33,786 bases of DNA, from assembly GCA_019456285.1 (NCBI GenBank), contig VRUE01000008.1:15171-48956 (forward strand), in the 5' to 3' direction. The notes under the pieces were generated by a model. It searched no databases, was not told where the DNA came from, and worked only from the letters and a program-made list of their open reading frames with translations. Within the stretch, counting starts at the first letter, position 1. Each line of letters opens with the position of its first letter. The DNA is from Solirubrobacterales bacterium. GTDB lineage: Bacteria; Actinomycetota; Thermoleophilia; Solirubrobacterales; 70-9. Of the stretch, positions 23,607-31,072 are shown piece by piece. Both the position numbers and the translations under genes were made by a program.

Positions 23607-23668
23607 CCCACACCCTCCCCGCCGCGTAGCGACTAGTCTTCCCTCGTTGGGATGCGGGAGGAGCCACG

Positions 23669-25060
23669 TTGGGAAACACAAGCTTGGAAAAGCAGGAGGA
23701 CTGGCTGTCGGCACGACTGCTGCCGACGGCTGGGATCAGGAGTCGGGAGCAGCAGGAGAGAAGGGCGGCGTCGGCATTGCTTGCGGTGATGAGCGCCGTC
23801 CCCGACTTCTGCCACGCGTTGCTGTCGGGGATGAAGGCTCCGAAGGGAACCATCTCCACCTATACCGAGGTGCACCTGGAAGACGGCAAGCGGAAAACGC
23901 ACATTCCCGACGGCGTGATGGTGATCGAACGAGGGAGGACTCGCTGGAGCTGTCTCGTGGAGATCAAAACGAGCGGGACGCCACTCGAGGCCGAGCAGGT
24001 GGCTCGCTACCTGGATATGGCTCGCCAGCACGGCTTCGACGGGCTCCTGACGATCTCCAATCAGATTCGTAGCGACCCCAAGGCGCTCCCCTACTCCGTC
24101 GACAGGCGAAAGATCCGCGGTCTGTCCGCCTACCACCTGTCCTGGTGGCGGGTGCTGACTGAGGCGATCGTTCAGCACCGTTTCCGCGGCATCGAAGATC
24201 CCGATCAGGCCTGGATTCTCGGTGAGCTGATCCGCTATCTCGACGACGAGCGGTCCGGGGCCAGCGGTTTCGAAGGGATGGGGCAGAAGTGGGTGCGCGT
24301 GCGCGAAAGCGCTCGCAACGGGACTCTGCGGGCAAGCGATCCCGAGGCAGGCGTGATCGCTGCCCGCTGGGAGCAGTTCGTCGAGTACTTGTGCCTTCAT
24401 TTGGGCCAGGAGCTTGGCGTCGATGTCAAACATCAGCGGCCGCGGCGGAAGAGCCCGGAAGAGCGAATCGATGCTGCGGCGAAGCAGCTCGCCGCAGATG
24501 GGGTGCTTCGGAGCTCGATTCGAGTCCCGGATGCCGTGGGCCCCATCGGTGTCGAAGCCGACCTCCGCACTCGGCGCGTGACTACGAGTGTCGAGATCCA
24601 GGCCCCGAAGGAGGGCCGGCCAAAGACGCGCGTCAGATGGCTGCTCCGGCAGCTGAAGGATGCGCCGGACGACCTTCGCATCGAGGTTCGCTTCAGTCAT
24701 GTGCGCGCTACTCGGTCTGAGCTTCTGCGGGACTGCCGCGAGTCTCCTGAGTGTCTTCTGCTGGAGGAGGATCCCAAGCGGGAGCCGCGCTCATTCGTGC
24801 TGGCCATGTCGAAGCCAATGGGCAAGAAACGCGGGCGAAAAGAGGGTTCGTTCGTGGCCGAGACGCGACGTCAGGCAACCGAGTTCTACCGCGACCTGCT
24901 TCAGGGGCTGATGTCTCCACGGACCAAGGCGCCGAAGCTTCGAGAAGACGACGACGATAAGCCTCAGGAAACGGCGCCCCCCGCCAGTGAAGGCCAGGTC
25001 CGCAGGGAGCACGAGTCAAGCCTTCAGGGGTTGGCAGAGGCTGCCTCCCCCTTGCCCTAG
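23669..25060 (+). CDS. PD-(D/E)XK nuclease-like protein of unknown function
   Basis: This 463-aa protein starts at a TTG with an excellent GGGAGGAG ribosome-binding site; a nearby ATG is out of frame. Residues about 75-125 form a PD-(D/E)XK-like core: D81 in IPDGVMVIE, then E98-x-K100 in CLVEIKTSG, followed by a helix with AEQVARYLDMARQHGFDGLL. A second beta-rich region at about 280-345 (VGPIGVEADLRTRRVTTSVEIQAPKEG) may be another domain. The acidic-basic C-terminal tail is disordered. Codon use is visibly less GC-extreme than in dnaG, which fits acquisition. Similar proteins in Actinobacteria are often simply called hypothetical or stress-related. A defence or repair role is possible but unproven. 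Confidence 0.65.
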   Translation: MGNTSLEKQEDWLSARLLPTAGIRSREQQERRAASALLAVMSAVPDFCHALLSGMKAPKGTISTYTEVHLEDGKRKTHIPDGVMVIERGRTRWSCLVEIKTSGTPLEAEQVARYLDMARQHGFDGLLTISNQIRSDPKALPYSVDRRKIRGLSAYHLSWWRVLTEAIVQHRFRGIEDPDQAWILGELIRYLDDERSGASGFEGMGQKWVRVRESARNGTLRASDPEAGVIAARWEQFVEYLCLHLGQELGVDVKHQRPRRKSPEERIDAAAKQLAADGVLRSSIRVPDAVGPIGVEADLRTRRVTTSVEIQAPKEGRPKTRVRWLLRQLKDAPDDLRIEVRFSHVRATRSELLRDCRESPECLLLEEDPKREPRSFVLAMSKPMGKKRGRKEGSFVAETRRQATEFYRDLLQGLMSPRTKAPKLREDDDDKPQETAPPASEGQVRREHESSLQGLAEAASPLP

Positions 25061-25063
25061 CAC

Positions 25064-25077
25064 CGAACAGGTGTTCG
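25064..25077 (+). promoter_or_regulatory. Near-perfect LexA (SOS) box upstream of the HNH gene
   Basis: CGAACAGGTGTTCG is a perfect palindrome apart from its centre and contains GAAC-N4-GTTC, the LexA site of Actinobacteria and Firmicutes. It lies 36-49 bp before the HNH start and next to the -35 position of the candidate promoter. Because it is four bases after the upstream stop and is followed by five Ts (25080-25084), it could also act as a small intrinsic terminator; both may be true. Confidence 0.55.
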
Positions 25078-25100
25078 TATTTTTCGTCCGACTCGATTGG

Positions 25101-25106
25101 CAGGAT
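25101..25106 (+). promoter_or_regulatory. Candidate -10 box of the HNH gene
   Basis: CAGGAT ends so that the ATG at 25113 begins exactly 7 nt after its last base, the same geometry as at dgt. No Shine-Dalgarno sequence is present, which is consistent with a leaderless message under control of the LexA box. Confidence 0.4.
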
Positions 25107-25112
25107 TCCCGC

Positions 25113-25820
25113 ATGGACAAGCGGTTTCTGGAGGATTGTCTGGCGAGAGGGATGTCGCTTGAAGCGACCGGAGAGCTGACCGGCAAGCACCCGTCGACGG
25201 TGAGCTATTGGCTCCAGAAGTACGGCCTCACTGCAAGTGGAGCCGAGAAGTACACGCGTCGCGGTCCTGTCTGCCGCGACGAGTTGAAAGCCCTCATCGA
25301 TAGCCGCGCAACTCTGGCGGAAATCGCCGAGAGGCTCGATCGAAGCATCTCGACGATCAGGTACTGGCTCATCCGATACGGGATCAGAGCCGTCAACCGT
25401 CGTGGACCGCGCCGGCGACGCGGCGATGGCTCCAAGACCGCCACCTTCGAATGTGGGCGGCACGGTGTCACCGAGTTCGTCCTTGAGGACCGGGGTTATT
25501 ACCGCTGCAAGCGCTGCCGTTCGGCGGCGGTGGCAAAGCGTCGCCGGACGGTCAAGCAAAAGCTCGTCGATGAGGTGGGGGGCGCGTGCATCCTTTGCGG
25601 CTACGACAGGTGGGTCGGTGCGCTGCAGTTCCATCACGTTGAGCCCGGCGCAAAGGAGTTCCATCTTGCCCACCGGGGTCACTCCAGATCCATCGCGAGG
25701 AGTCGAGCGGAGATGCGGAAGTGCGTCCTGCTCTGCGCCAATTGTCATGCCGAGGTCGGGGACGGGTTCGCTACGCTGCCGGGGAAGCTGCGCCAGCGTT
25801 CCGGGGCTGTATCTCGGTAG
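25113..25820 (+). CDS. HNH endonuclease-like protein with N-terminal helix-turn-helix repeats
   Basis: This 235-aa protein begins with two HTH-like units (residues about 5-35, FLEDCLARGMSLEATGELTG, and about 55-90, LAEIAERLDRSISTIRYWLI). A zinc ribbon follows (CGRHG with CKRC), then the HNH module: C159-x2-C162, H174-H175 (FHHVEPG) and C208-x2-C211-H212 (LCANCHAE). The N-terminal part would recognise DNA and the C-terminal part cleave it. I start at the ATG at 25113 because the longer frame would run through the LexA box. Related proteins are found in phages, defence loci and as stand-alone genes; the target is unknown. The probable SOS control favours a role in DNA damage or prophage-type responses. 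Confidence 0.75.
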   Translation: MDKRFLEDCLARGMSLEATGELTGKHPSTVSYWLQKYGLTASGAEKYTRRGPVCRDELKALIDSRATLAEIAERLDRSISTIRYWLIRYGIRAVNRRGPRRRRGDGSKTATFECGRHGVTEFVLEDRGYYRCKRCRSAAVAKRRRTVKQKLVDEVGGACILCGYDRWVGALQFHHVEPGAKEFHLAHRGHSRSIARSRAEMRKCVLLCANCHAEVGDGFATLPGKLRQRSGAVSR

Positions 25821-25850
25821 TTCGGCGACAGTAGCTCAAGAAGTGCATGA

Positions 25851-25923
25851 TCGGGGGTAGCTCAATGGGTAGAGCACCGTCCTGTTAAGTCGGTGGTTGG
25901 CGGTTCGAGTCCGCCCCCCCGAG
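25851..25923 (+). tRNA. tRNA-Asn (GTT)
   Basis: A full cloverleaf can be drawn: acceptor TCGGGGG with CCCCCGA, D stem GCTC/GAGC, anticodon loop CTGTTAA with anticodon GTT, T arm GGCGG-TTCGAGT-CCGCC, and discriminator G. The CCA end is not encoded. The anticodon stem has one U-U mismatch at pair 30:40. The convergent glycosyltransferase gene ends at the very next base. Confidence 0.92.
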
Positions 25924-27213
25924 TCAAGGAGGGTCGCGAGGGATCGCGGCCCTTTTCGCTGCGTGGGAACGCCGGCGGGCAAGCTGTTCGACCAGCTCGG
26001 CGCCGCGCGCCGCGCCGTCGTGCTCGCGGGCCCAGGCGGCCAGCTCGGCGGCGCGGTCGGCGAAGCAGCGGTCGCCGAGGATGCGCCGGGCCGCCCAGCG
26101 CAGCGGCGCTGGCCGGCAGAGCCGCCAGGGCACCGAGAGGCCGACCTTCGCCCAGGCGACCCGCATCGCCGTCTCGCGCATGTCGCCGACGATTGGGCTG
26201 AGCAGCACCGGCGTGCCGGTCCCCAGCGCCCGGGCGACCGTGCCGTGCCCGCCGTGGCTGATCACCAGCGAGGCGGCGGGCATCAGCTGGCTGTAGCTGA
26301 GCCAGTCGACCAGGACCGCGTTGGCCGGGACCTCGATCGGGCGCTGCGGGACCACCCGGTTCGTCGTCGCCACGATCCGCACCGGCTCGCCGGCGAGCGC
26401 CTTCAGCGCCGTGCGCACCAGGTGGTTGCCCGAGTCGTGCGAGGTGCTGGGGGCGACCAGCACCAGCGGCGCCTCGCCCGGCGGCAGCTCGATCTCGGGG
26501 TGGGGCAGCTCGAAGCTCATCGGCCCCGTCACCTCGACCCCGGTCGGCCAGCGCCGCGGGTACTCGAGCTGCGGGAAGGTGGCGACCAGCGCCAGGTCGG
26601 GGCTGATCCCACCGTGGAACCGCTCCACCGGCGCAAGCTCCAGCTGCGCCCGCTGCCGGTTGAGGTCCCGACGCCCGTGCTCGAGCCCGATGTTCAGCGC
26701 CCGCGTACCCGCCCGCCAGATGGCCCGCCCGAGCGGCGTACGCGGCGGCTGCAGCCCGATCGCGAAGTACGGCAGCCCCGGCTCGACCACCGGGTAGATG
26801 TGGGGGATCAGGGTCGCCAGCGGCACCCCGGCCGTCTCCGCGGCCAGCGCCGGCGCCGGGGTGAGGATGTCGCTGACTACGGCGTGCGGCCGCATCTCCT
26901 CCAGCAGCGGCAGCAGCGCCCGCGCCGCCTCGGCCGCGTGGGCGCCCTCGTCGGAGTCGGGGTCGGGCGGCGGGAACATCGTGTACTCCTCGGCCGCGGT
27001 GAAGCCGAGCCCGGCGCCCTCGACCGCCGCGCGCCGCTCCTCCCAGGTCTCGACCACGACCTCGTGGCCGCGGGCGGCCAGCGCCCGGCCCAACGAGACC
27101 GCCGGGAAGACGTGGCCGGGGTCGCCGAAGGCGGCGACCAGCAGCCGCAGGCGCTTGCCGGCTTCGCTCGCCGGCGCCCCCGCGCCTCGGTTAGGGAGTG
27201 TCGAGCCTCTCAC
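25924..27213 (-). CDS. GT1-family (MGT-like) glycosyltransferase
   Basis: This 429-aa GT-B protein would transfer a sugar from a nucleotide donor to a small lipophilic acceptor or secondary metabolite. The N-terminal acceptor domain begins RLLVAAFGDPGHVFPAVSLGRAL. The C-terminal donor domain has the GT1 signature: VLVDWLSYSQLMPAASLVISHGGHGTVARAL followed by GTPVLLSPIVGDMRETA, with the HGG motif intact. The GTG start at 27213 overlaps the upstream SDR by 23 bp, so about 20 N-terminal residues may be extra. The pair is probably cotranscribed; the acceptor is unknown. Confidence 0.87.
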   Translation of the reverse strand: MRGSTLPNRGAGAPASEAGKRLRLLVAAFGDPGHVFPAVSLGRALAARGHEVVVETWEERRAAVEGAGLGFTAAEEYTMFPPPDPDSDEGAHAAEAARALLPLLEEMRPHAVVSDILTPAPALAAETAGVPLATLIPHIYPVVEPGLPYFAIGLQPPRTPLGRAIWRAGTRALNIGLEHGRRDLNRQRAQLELAPVERFHGGISPDLALVATFPQLEYPRRWPTGVEVTGPMSFELPHPEIELPPGEAPLVLVAPSTSHDSGNHLVRTALKALAGEPVRIVATTNRVVPQRPIEVPANAVLVDWLSYSQLMPAASLVISHGGHGTVARALGTGTPVLLSPIVGDMRETAMRVAWAKVGLSVPWRLCRPAPLRWAARRILGDRCFADRAAELAAWAREHDGAARGAELVEQLARRRSHAAKRAAIPRDPP

Positions 27214-27922
27214 CGGGCCGCGTGAAGACGATCTCCGGCACGTGGCAGTTGCGCGAGGTGCGCAGGAGGAACCGCACCGCCTCTCCCAGGTCCGCGGGCT
27301 GGATCATCTCCTCCGCGGGCACCTGGCCCTTCGCGAACTCGGTCATCGGGGTGTCGACGAAGCCCGGCGCCAGCGCCGTGCACTGGATCCCGGCGCTGCC
27401 CACCTCGTGGTGCGTCGACTGGGTGAAGTTGAGCACCGCCGCCTTGGTCGCGGCGTAGATCGAGAGCCACGCCTGCCCACCCTTGCCGGCGATCGAGGCG
27501 GTGTTGACGATCAGCGCCTTGCCGTGCTCGGCGCCCGCCTCGCGCAGCAGCGGCAGCCCCTCGCGGGTGCCGATGATCAGCGCCCGCAGGTTGACCTCGA
27601 GCTGCATGTCGAGGTGCTTGGTCTGGATCTCCTCCAGCGGCGCGCCGATCCCGACCCCGGCGTTGTTGACCAGCACGTCGAGCCGGCCGTAGGCCTCGCG
27701 GTGCCTGGCGAAAATGCCGACCACGTCCTCCTCGTCGGTCATGTTGGCGGTGACGCTCTGCACCTCGATGCCGTCGGTGCGCAGCCCCTCCGTGGCGCTC
27801 TCCAGCTTCCCCGGGCGGCGGGCGGAGACGGTCAGCGCGTAGCCGTCCCCGCCGAGCGCGCGGGCGATCGCCAGGCCGATGCCGCTCGAGGCCCCCGTGA
27901 TAAGCGCCGCTCGCTCCGCCAA
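27191..27922 (-). CDS. Short-chain dehydrogenase/reductase
   Basis: This 243-aa classical SDR has the cofactor motif TGASSGIG (residues 10-17), NNAGVG, the catalytic Ser in NTASIAG, and YAATK with catalytic Tyr and Lys. The ALTVSARRP segment after the second strand suggests NADP(H) preference. The start is TTG, chosen because GGAGA lies 5 bp upstream. It is transcribed away from the lipoprotein gene and leads the glycosyltransferase. The substrate cannot be told from the sequence. Confidence 0.9.
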   Translation of the reverse strand: MAERAALITGASSGIGLAIARALGGDGYALTVSARRPGKLESATEGLRTDGIEVQSVTANMTDEEDVVGIFARHREAYGRLDVLVNNAGVGIGAPLEEIQTKHLDMQLEVNLRALIIGTREGLPLLREAGAEHGKALIVNTASIAGKGGQAWLSIYAATKAAVLNFTQSTHHEVGSAGIQCTALAPGFVDTPMTEFAKGQVPAEEMIQPADLGEAVRFLLRTSRNCHVPEIVFTRPGERLDTP

Positions 27923-28017
27923 CCGAGTCTCCTTGTGCTCGCCTTCGGGTGGCGCGCACCCTATACGCAGCCACGCCGCCGTGCCCGAAGGGCGCGATAC
28001 CGTGCGTTCGCGCTCAA

Positions 28018-28023
28018 TAACAT
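28018..28023 (+). promoter_or_regulatory. Candidate -10 box giving a leaderless lipoprotein transcript
   Basis: TAACAT ends so that the ATG at 28030 begins exactly 7 nt after its last base. No Shine-Dalgarno sequence precedes the start. Same geometry as at dgt and the HNH gene. Confidence 0.45.
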
Positions 28024-28029
28024 GACCGT

Positions 28030-29091
28030 ATGCGCCCCGATCGAGCTTTCAGCGCCGGCGCCTGTCTGCTCGCGGCGATGGCCCTGGCGACCGGTTGCGG
28101 CGGCGGGTCGGATTCGACGACCTCCTCCGCGGACACGGCCGAGAGCCGCCCGGCACCGCCGAAGTCGGCGTTCCCCAGCGCCGCCGGCAAGACCCTCGCC
28201 GAGGTGCTGAAATCCGCTGACGGACCCGCCGAAGCGGTCGTCTCCCCGGCGGCGATGGTCTTCCGCAAGGGCGCGAACCGCTACCCGTTCGGCGTCTTCA
28301 ATCCGGACCGCAGCCCGATCCCCGACGCTCAGGTCGCCCTCTACTTCGCGAAGGTGCCGCCGGCGAGGAAGGCGAGTCGCGCCAGGGCCGGGAAATCGGC
28401 GAGGGCGAAGAGCAAAGCGGTGGACCAGCCGGCGGTGGGCCCCTTCCCCGCCGCGATCGAGAGCCTCGCCACCCGGCCGGCCTTCCGTGCCCAGACGACG
28501 ACGAGCGATCCCGACACCGCCTCGGTCGTCTACGTCACCGAGGTCGACTTCCCCAGCGACGGCGAGTGGCGGATCGCGGCGCTGATCAAGCAGGGCGACG
28601 AGCTCGCCGCGACCCTGCTGCCGAGTGCGGTCGTGGGCGAATTCTCGAAGCTGCCGCGGGTCGGCGAGAGGGCGCCGCTGATCCACACCCCGACCCCCGC
28701 GGACGTCGGCGGCGACCTCGCCAAGATCACCACCCGCGTTCCGCCGGACACGCAGAACAGGGTCGATTATGCGGTTGTTCTGGGCAAGGAGCCGATCGTC
28801 CTCTTGTTTGCGACCCCCCAGTTCTGCCAGAGTCGGGTCTGCGGCCCGGTCGTCGACGTCGCGGAGCAGGTCAAACGGCGCTACGGCGGCAGGGCGGCGT
28901 TCATCCACATGGAGATCTACAACGACAACGACCCGAGCAAGGGCGTGCGACCGCAGGTCAGGGCGTTCCACCTGCCGAGCGAGCCGTGGCTGTTCGTGAT
29001 CGACCGCCAGGGCACGATCGCCGCCGAGATCGAGGGCGCCTTCGGCGTCGACCAGTTGACCCGGGCCGTGAAGGAGGTAACGGGGGGATGA
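28030..29091 (+). CDS. Lipoprotein with thioredoxin-like CxxxxC domain
   Basis: This 353-aa protein has a signal peptide (MRPDRAFSAGACLLAAMALA) ending in a lipobox-like ATGC with C23, followed by a Gly/Ser/Thr linker. The middle part (about 50-200) is a beta-rich domain with a basic Ala/Arg/Lys stretch. Residues about 245-353 look like a thioredoxin fold: PIVLLFATPQFCQSRVCGPV with C266-x4-C271 instead of CxxC, then AAFIHMEIYNDND and PWLFVIDRQGTIAAEIEGAF. It is probably membrane-anchored on the outside and acts in thiol or metal (Sco-like) redox chemistry. The -3 lipobox residue is Ala, so lipidation is likely rather than certain. It overlaps the Hpt gene by four bases. Confidence 0.75.
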   Translation: MRPDRAFSAGACLLAAMALATGCGGGSDSTTSSADTAESRPAPPKSAFPSAAGKTLAEVLKSADGPAEAVVSPAAMVFRKGANRYPFGVFNPDRSPIPDAQVALYFAKVPPARKASRARAGKSARAKSKAVDQPAVGPFPAAIESLATRPAFRAQTTTSDPDTASVVYVTEVDFPSDGEWRIAALIKQGDELAATLLPSAVVGEFSKLPRVGERAPLIHTPTPADVGGDLAKITTRVPPDTQNRVDYAVVLGKEPIVLLFATPQFCQSRVCGPVVDVAEQVKRRYGGRAAFIHMEIYNDNDPSKGVRPQVRAFHLPSEPWLFVIDRQGTIAAEIEGAFGVDQLTRAVKEVTGG

Positions 29092-29453
29092 GCAAGAAGA
29101 CGCCCCCCGATCCCGAGCTGCTGGAGTCCTTCGCCGCCGAGGCGCGCCGCCACTGCGACGTGATCGCCGCCGGGCTGGCGACCGAGACGACGGACTTCGA
29201 GACGATGCGAGTCGAGGCCCACGCGCTGAAGGGAACCGCGAGCGCGGTCGGCCTGCGCCGCCTCTCCGAGCTGGCCGGCCTGATGGAATCCGACCTCGCC
29301 GAAGCGAAGGAGACGGGCATCATCCGGGGGGGCCGCACCCACCAGATCGCCGATGCGGCCAAGGCCCTGGCAGAGGGAGCGGCCGCGGCGGCGGCAGGCC
29401 AGGAGGAGCCCCCGGACGTGGGCCGCTCGCTGGCCCAGCTCTTCAGCGTGTAG
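29088..29453 (+). CDS. Hpt (histidine phosphotransfer) domain protein
   Basis: This 121-aa protein is a single helical Hpt domain. The phosphorylatable histidine is H45 in the AHALKGTASAVGLRRLSELA motif, close to the classic HxxKG consensus. The last 30 residues are low-complexity Ala/Gly and a short tail. No histidine kinase or receiver gene is in the window, so it is an orphan phosphorelay part. The ATGA overlap with the lipoprotein gene implies coupled translation. Confidence 0.82.
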   Translation: MSKKTPPDPELLESFAAEARRHCDVIAAGLATETTDFETMRVEAHALKGTASAVGLRRLSELAGLMESDLAEAKETGIIRGGRTHQIADAAKALAEGAAAAAAGQEEPPDVGRSLAQLFSV

Positions 29454-29510
29454 GAGTCCGAGGGCATGACCGGCGGCGAGGGCTGAGAGAGCGCGCTACG
29501 CTCGCTCCGC

Positions 29511-29584
29511 GGGGCGGTAGCTCAGCTGGTCAGAGCAGCGGACTCATAATCCGTCGGTCGAAGGTTCGAGTCCTTCCCGCCCCA
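29511..29584 (+). tRNA. tRNA-Met (CAT), elongator type
   Basis: Acceptor GGGGCGG pairs with CCGCCCC, D stem is GCTC/GAGC, the anticodon loop CTCATAA carries CAT, the T arm is GAAGG-TTCGAGT-CCTTC, and the discriminator is A. There is no C1-A72 mismatch or GGG/CCC anticodon stem, so it is not the initiator; tRNA-Ile2 (lysidine-modified CAT) is the alternative. A possible -10, TACGCT, lies at 29497-29502. CCA is not encoded. The 3' end is the likely attachment site of the adjacent integrative element. Confidence 0.93.
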
Positions 29585-29595
29585 CTAGCAAAACC

Positions 29596-29607
29596 GCTCT
29601 ATAGAGC
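29596..29607. repeat. 12-bp perfect palindrome near attL
   Basis: GCTCTATAGAGC lies 12 bp after the tRNA-Met discriminator, and its half TAGAGC recurs directly at 29617-29622. It may be an integrase or regulator binding site. Confidence 0.5.
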
Positions 29608-29642
29608 CAAGTAGTTTAGAGCGATTCGGCACGAACTACCGA

Positions 29643-29664
29643 AATTGGTCCCGAATTGGTCCCG
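29643..29664. repeat. Tandem 11-bp repeat in the integrase leader
   Basis: AATTGGTCCCG occurs twice head to tail, and a near-inverse copy (CGGGGACC, about 29680-29687) abuts the integrase start codon. The position suits arm-type integrase sites or autoregulation of the integrase gene. Confidence 0.6.
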
Positions 29665-29688
29665 AAACGCGCTAGAATTCGGGGACCG

Positions 29689-30855
29689 ATGCGACAGCCA
29701 GCGCCCCGCCCGATCTCCGGTCACGTCTTCAAGCGCAAGGGAAAGCGCGGCGCTGTCTGGTACGCCAAGTTCCGCCTGCCCGATGGTGGGCAGCAGAAGA
29801 AGCGCCTCGGGCTGACCTGGACGGAGAAGACCGCACCGCCCGATGGCTACTTCACGAAAGGCAAGGCTCAGGCCCACCTCGACGAGTTGCTGCGACAGAC
29901 GCGAGAGGGAACACTGCCAGGGCTGGTCAAGACCGGCAAGACCTTCACGGACGCCGCCGAGGAGTGGCTCTCCTACAGCGAGAACGTCCGCGACTGCAAG
30001 CCCTCCACGTTGCGCGACTACCGCAACATGGCCCGCGTCCTCGTCCGCGAGTTCGGCAGGCGCAAGATCGAGTCGATCACGACCCAGGACATCGACCTGT
30101 GGATCAGCGGCTACGGCGGCTCCAACCGGACGCGGCAGAAGTACCTCGTCTGCCTTGGCTCGATCTTCAAGCGGGCGATGAAGGTCTACGGCCTGCCGCG
30201 CAACCCCGCCGATCTCGTCGAGCGCCCGCGAGTGCGCCGGGCGGCGAAGATCGACGTGCTGCGCCCGGAGGAGGTTCTGGCGTTCGTCCGGGCCGCGGAG
30301 TCCGACCAGGACGCGGCGATCTTCCACACGGCCGCCTTTGCCGGTCTGCGGATGGGTGAGCTGCTCGCCCTCCGCTGGCGCGACGTGGATTTCACCCGCC
30401 GCACGATCCACGTCCGCGAGAACTGGACCCAGGGCGAGACGACGACGCCGAAGGGCGGGACCGAGCGCGCCGTGCCGATGGCAGAGGAGGTCGCCGAGCG
30501 ACTCGCGCGGCTCGGCCAGCGCCCGCACTTCACCGCCGAGGACGATCTTGTCTTCTGCACGGCGCGCGGCCGACATGTCGGCTACAAGTCCCTGAAGGAG
30601 CGCTACCGCGCCGCCCTCAAAGCGGCGGGCTTGCGCGAGGACTTCCGCTTCCACAACCTCCGCCATACCTTCGGCAGCACCGTGATCCGTCACGCCGACT
30701 CGCGCGAGGTCATGGAGTGGATGGGCCACGCCGACCTGACGACGACCAGGCGCTACCTCGCCTTCGTGGACCGCGAGGACGCCGCCAAGCGGGTCTCGGA
30801 AGCCTTCCGCTTGGAGGAGCCGCAGGAGTCGCCGGCACCGGCCCCCGCAGCGTGA
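29689..30855 (+). CDS. Tyrosine integrase of the integrative element
   Basis: This 388-aa phage/ICE-type integrase recombines the element's attP with the tRNA-Met attB. An N-terminal arm-binding domain (SGHVFKRKGKRGAVWYAKFR) and a SAM-like core-binding domain (FTDAAEEWLSYSENVRDCKPS) precede the catalytic domain with R221 (AGLRMGE), H322 and R325 (HNLRHTFG), H347 (GHADLTT) and Y356 (RRYLAF). All catalytic residues are intact. I chose the ATG at 29689; a TTG 33 bp upstream is possible but lies inside the tandem repeat. It points away from the tRNA. Confidence 0.93.
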   Translation: MRQPAPRPISGHVFKRKGKRGAVWYAKFRLPDGGQQKKRLGLTWTEKTAPPDGYFTKGKAQAHLDELLRQTREGTLPGLVKTGKTFTDAAEEWLSYSENVRDCKPSTLRDYRNMARVLVREFGRRKIESITTQDIDLWISGYGGSNRTRQKYLVCLGSIFKRAMKVYGLPRNPADLVERPRVRRAAKIDVLRPEEVLAFVRAAESDQDAAIFHTAAFAGLRMGELLALRWRDVDFTRRTIHVRENWTQGETTTPKGGTERAVPMAEEVAERLARLGQRPHFTAEDDLVFCTARGRHVGYKSLKERYRAALKAAGLREDFRFHNLRHTFGSTVIRHADSREVMEWMGHADLTTTRRYLAFVDREDAAKRVSEAFRLEEPQESPAPAPAA

Positions 30856-30862
30856 CGCCGGC

Positions 30863-31072
30863 CTAGCGGCGGCGTCGCGTCCCATAGGTGTTCTCGGCGA
30901 TCCAGCCCCTTAGATCGGAGCGGGTGAACCTCAGCCCGCGCTCACCGATCCGAACGTGCGGCAGACCCCGCGAGCGGACCAGCTCGTAAACCGTGCTGCG
31001 AGGGATGTGAAGAAGCTGCGCCGCCTCGTCGGCGGTCAGCAAGGACTCGGTGGGGGCCGCAGCGTTTGGCAT
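30863..31072 (-). CDS. AlpA/excisionase-type HTH DNA-binding protein
   Basis: This 69-aa protein has the winged-helix pattern of excisionases and AlpA-like regulators: LLTADEAAQLLHIPRSTVYE, VRSRGLPHVRIGE, then RFTRSDLRGWIAENT. The ATG at 31072 is chosen because AGGAG lies about 9 bp upstream on the reverse strand; the longer frame would add a low-complexity stretch. It converges on the integrase with only 7 bp between their ends and probably controls integrase direction or excision. Confidence 0.85.
   Translation of the reverse strand: MPNAAAPTESLLTADEAAQLLHIPRSTVYELVRSRGLPHVRIGERGLRFTRSDLRGWIAENTYGTRRRR

Noticed and set aside
25897-27225. Forward open frame opposite the glycosyltransferase
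   Set aside because: The reverse strand encodes an intact GT1 protein with the donor-site signature; the forward frame is Arg/Gly-rich shadow and overlaps the tRNA-Asn.
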